Translations under genes and position numbers: made by a program
In this document: positions 40,873 through 41,287 of the stretch, one piece after another
How positions within the stretch are numbered: the first letter of the stretch is position 1
Layout: each line of letters opens with the position of its first letter
Assembly: GCF_003696205.1 (NCBI RefSeq)
Contig: NZ_RFFI01000022.1
Span: forward strand, 1 to 41,287
Source of the DNA: Cellulomonas triticagri
GTDB lineage: Bacteria; Actinomycetota; Actinomycetes; Actinomycetales; Cellulomonadaceae
Direction: 5' to 3'
DNA length: 41,287 nucleotides
Notes under the pieces: generated by a model
Database searches by the model: none
What the model saw: the letters and a program-made list of their open reading frames with translations, nothing else
Told to the model about the DNA's origin: nothing

Positions 40873-41287
40873 TCAGAAGGCGTACGGCAGGTCGCCGTCG
40901 CCGTCGCCCGGGTCCTCGGTGGGCTCGTCAGCCCAGCCACGCCGCGCGCGCTCGCGCCGGGCGGCCTCGCGGGCCTCGTGGTCCCGGTGCCAGGCGGGCG
41001 GGGCCGTGCCGTCGGGCTCGTCGTCGTGGGCGGCGGCCCGACGGGCGGCGCGCTCGGCGCGGATCGCGTCCACGTCGGCGTCGCCGACGAGGTCGTGCCG
41101 CAGCTGCGCCTCCCGCTCGGCCATCCCGGTGCGGAACTCCCGGCGGGCGTCGGACAGCGACCGCACCGCGCCGGCCGTGGTCGCCCCGGCCCGGAAGGCG
41201 GTCCGGACCGCGCGCGCGGCCGTGGTCGCGGTGGCTGCCGCTCCCCCGGCGACCGGACGCGCGCCCTCGGCGTGCACGCCGTGCGTG
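40873..41287 (-). CDS. DUF6167-like protein (C-terminal part, start outside window)
   Basis: The visible 138 codons contain ARAVRTAFRAGATTAGAVR, a stretch of small residues that may be partly membrane-associated. They continue with LSDARREFRTGMAEREAQLR and an acidic, Arg-rich C terminus ending GDGDLPYAF. The GMAEREAQL region and the position directly upstream of alaS match the actinobacterial DUF6167 family, whose N-terminal helix would lie beyond the window. An internal GTG at 41277 is not the likely start. Function is unknown. Confidence 0.65.
   Translation of the reverse strand, partial: THGVHAEGARPVAGGAAATATTAARAVRTAFRAGATTAGAVRSLSDARREFRTGMAEREAQLRHDLVGDADVDAIRAERAARRAAAHDDEPDGTAPPAWHRDHEAREAARRERARRGWADEPTEDPGDGDGDLPYAF

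Overview
This is a high-GC stretch of chromosome from an actinobacterium. Several gene orders are characteristic of that phylum: pyrR-pyrB-pyrC-(Rv1382-like)-carA-carB-pyrF-mihF-gmk-rpoZ-coaBC-metK-priA, efp-nusB, and DUF6167-alaS-ruvX-mltG-aroE. The actinobacterial integration host factor (mIHF) also points there. GTG starts are frequent. Gene content and the type IV pilus locus fit a Cellulomonas-like member of the Micrococcales; that genus-level guess is inference. Nearly every gene lies on the minus strand, so the biological reading direction runs from high to low coordinates.

In reading order, the window opens with the end of a DUF6167-like gene (40.9-41.3 kb), then alaS, ruvX/yqgF, mltG and aroE. 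A type IV pilus locus occupies 21.9-35.3 kb. It encodes PilB, PilT and PilC, followed by an intrinsic terminator. Then come the major pilin PilA, three minor prepilin-like proteins (two unusually large), prepilin peptidase PilD and the PilM-PilN-PilO platform, closed by a second strong hairpin. The rest of the shikimate genes follow (aroC, aroK, aroB), so the pilus locus splits aroE from aroC.

The 14.9-18.97 kb region is accessory. It holds a SatD-like protein with a helix-turn-helix, in an operon with a membrane protein and a 58-aa ORF, behind a promoter embedded in a 28-bp-phased array of TTGTAA/TTACAA half-sites. It also holds a plus-strand membrane protein, a DUF6188-like gene whose 3' end runs through an 8-bp tandem repeat, and two small, similar-looking membrane proteins.

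The conserved core resumes with efp-nusB, a hairpin terminator, and the seven-gene pyrimidine operon. All cistrons of that operon overlap by 1-4 nt, and a PyrR-binding mRNA hairpin motif sits immediately before the pyrR ribosome-binding site. A composite hairpin follows pyrF. The window ends with mihF, gmk, rpoZ, coaBC, metK and the N-terminal part of priA. No tRNA, rRNA, CRISPR array, insertion sequence or phage gene was recognised.

The least ordinary items are the operator array in front of the satD-like operon, the frame-shifting 8-bp repeat in the DUF6188-like gene, the three-repeat cysteine-paired minor pilin, and the candidate c-di-GMP-binding domain on PilB.
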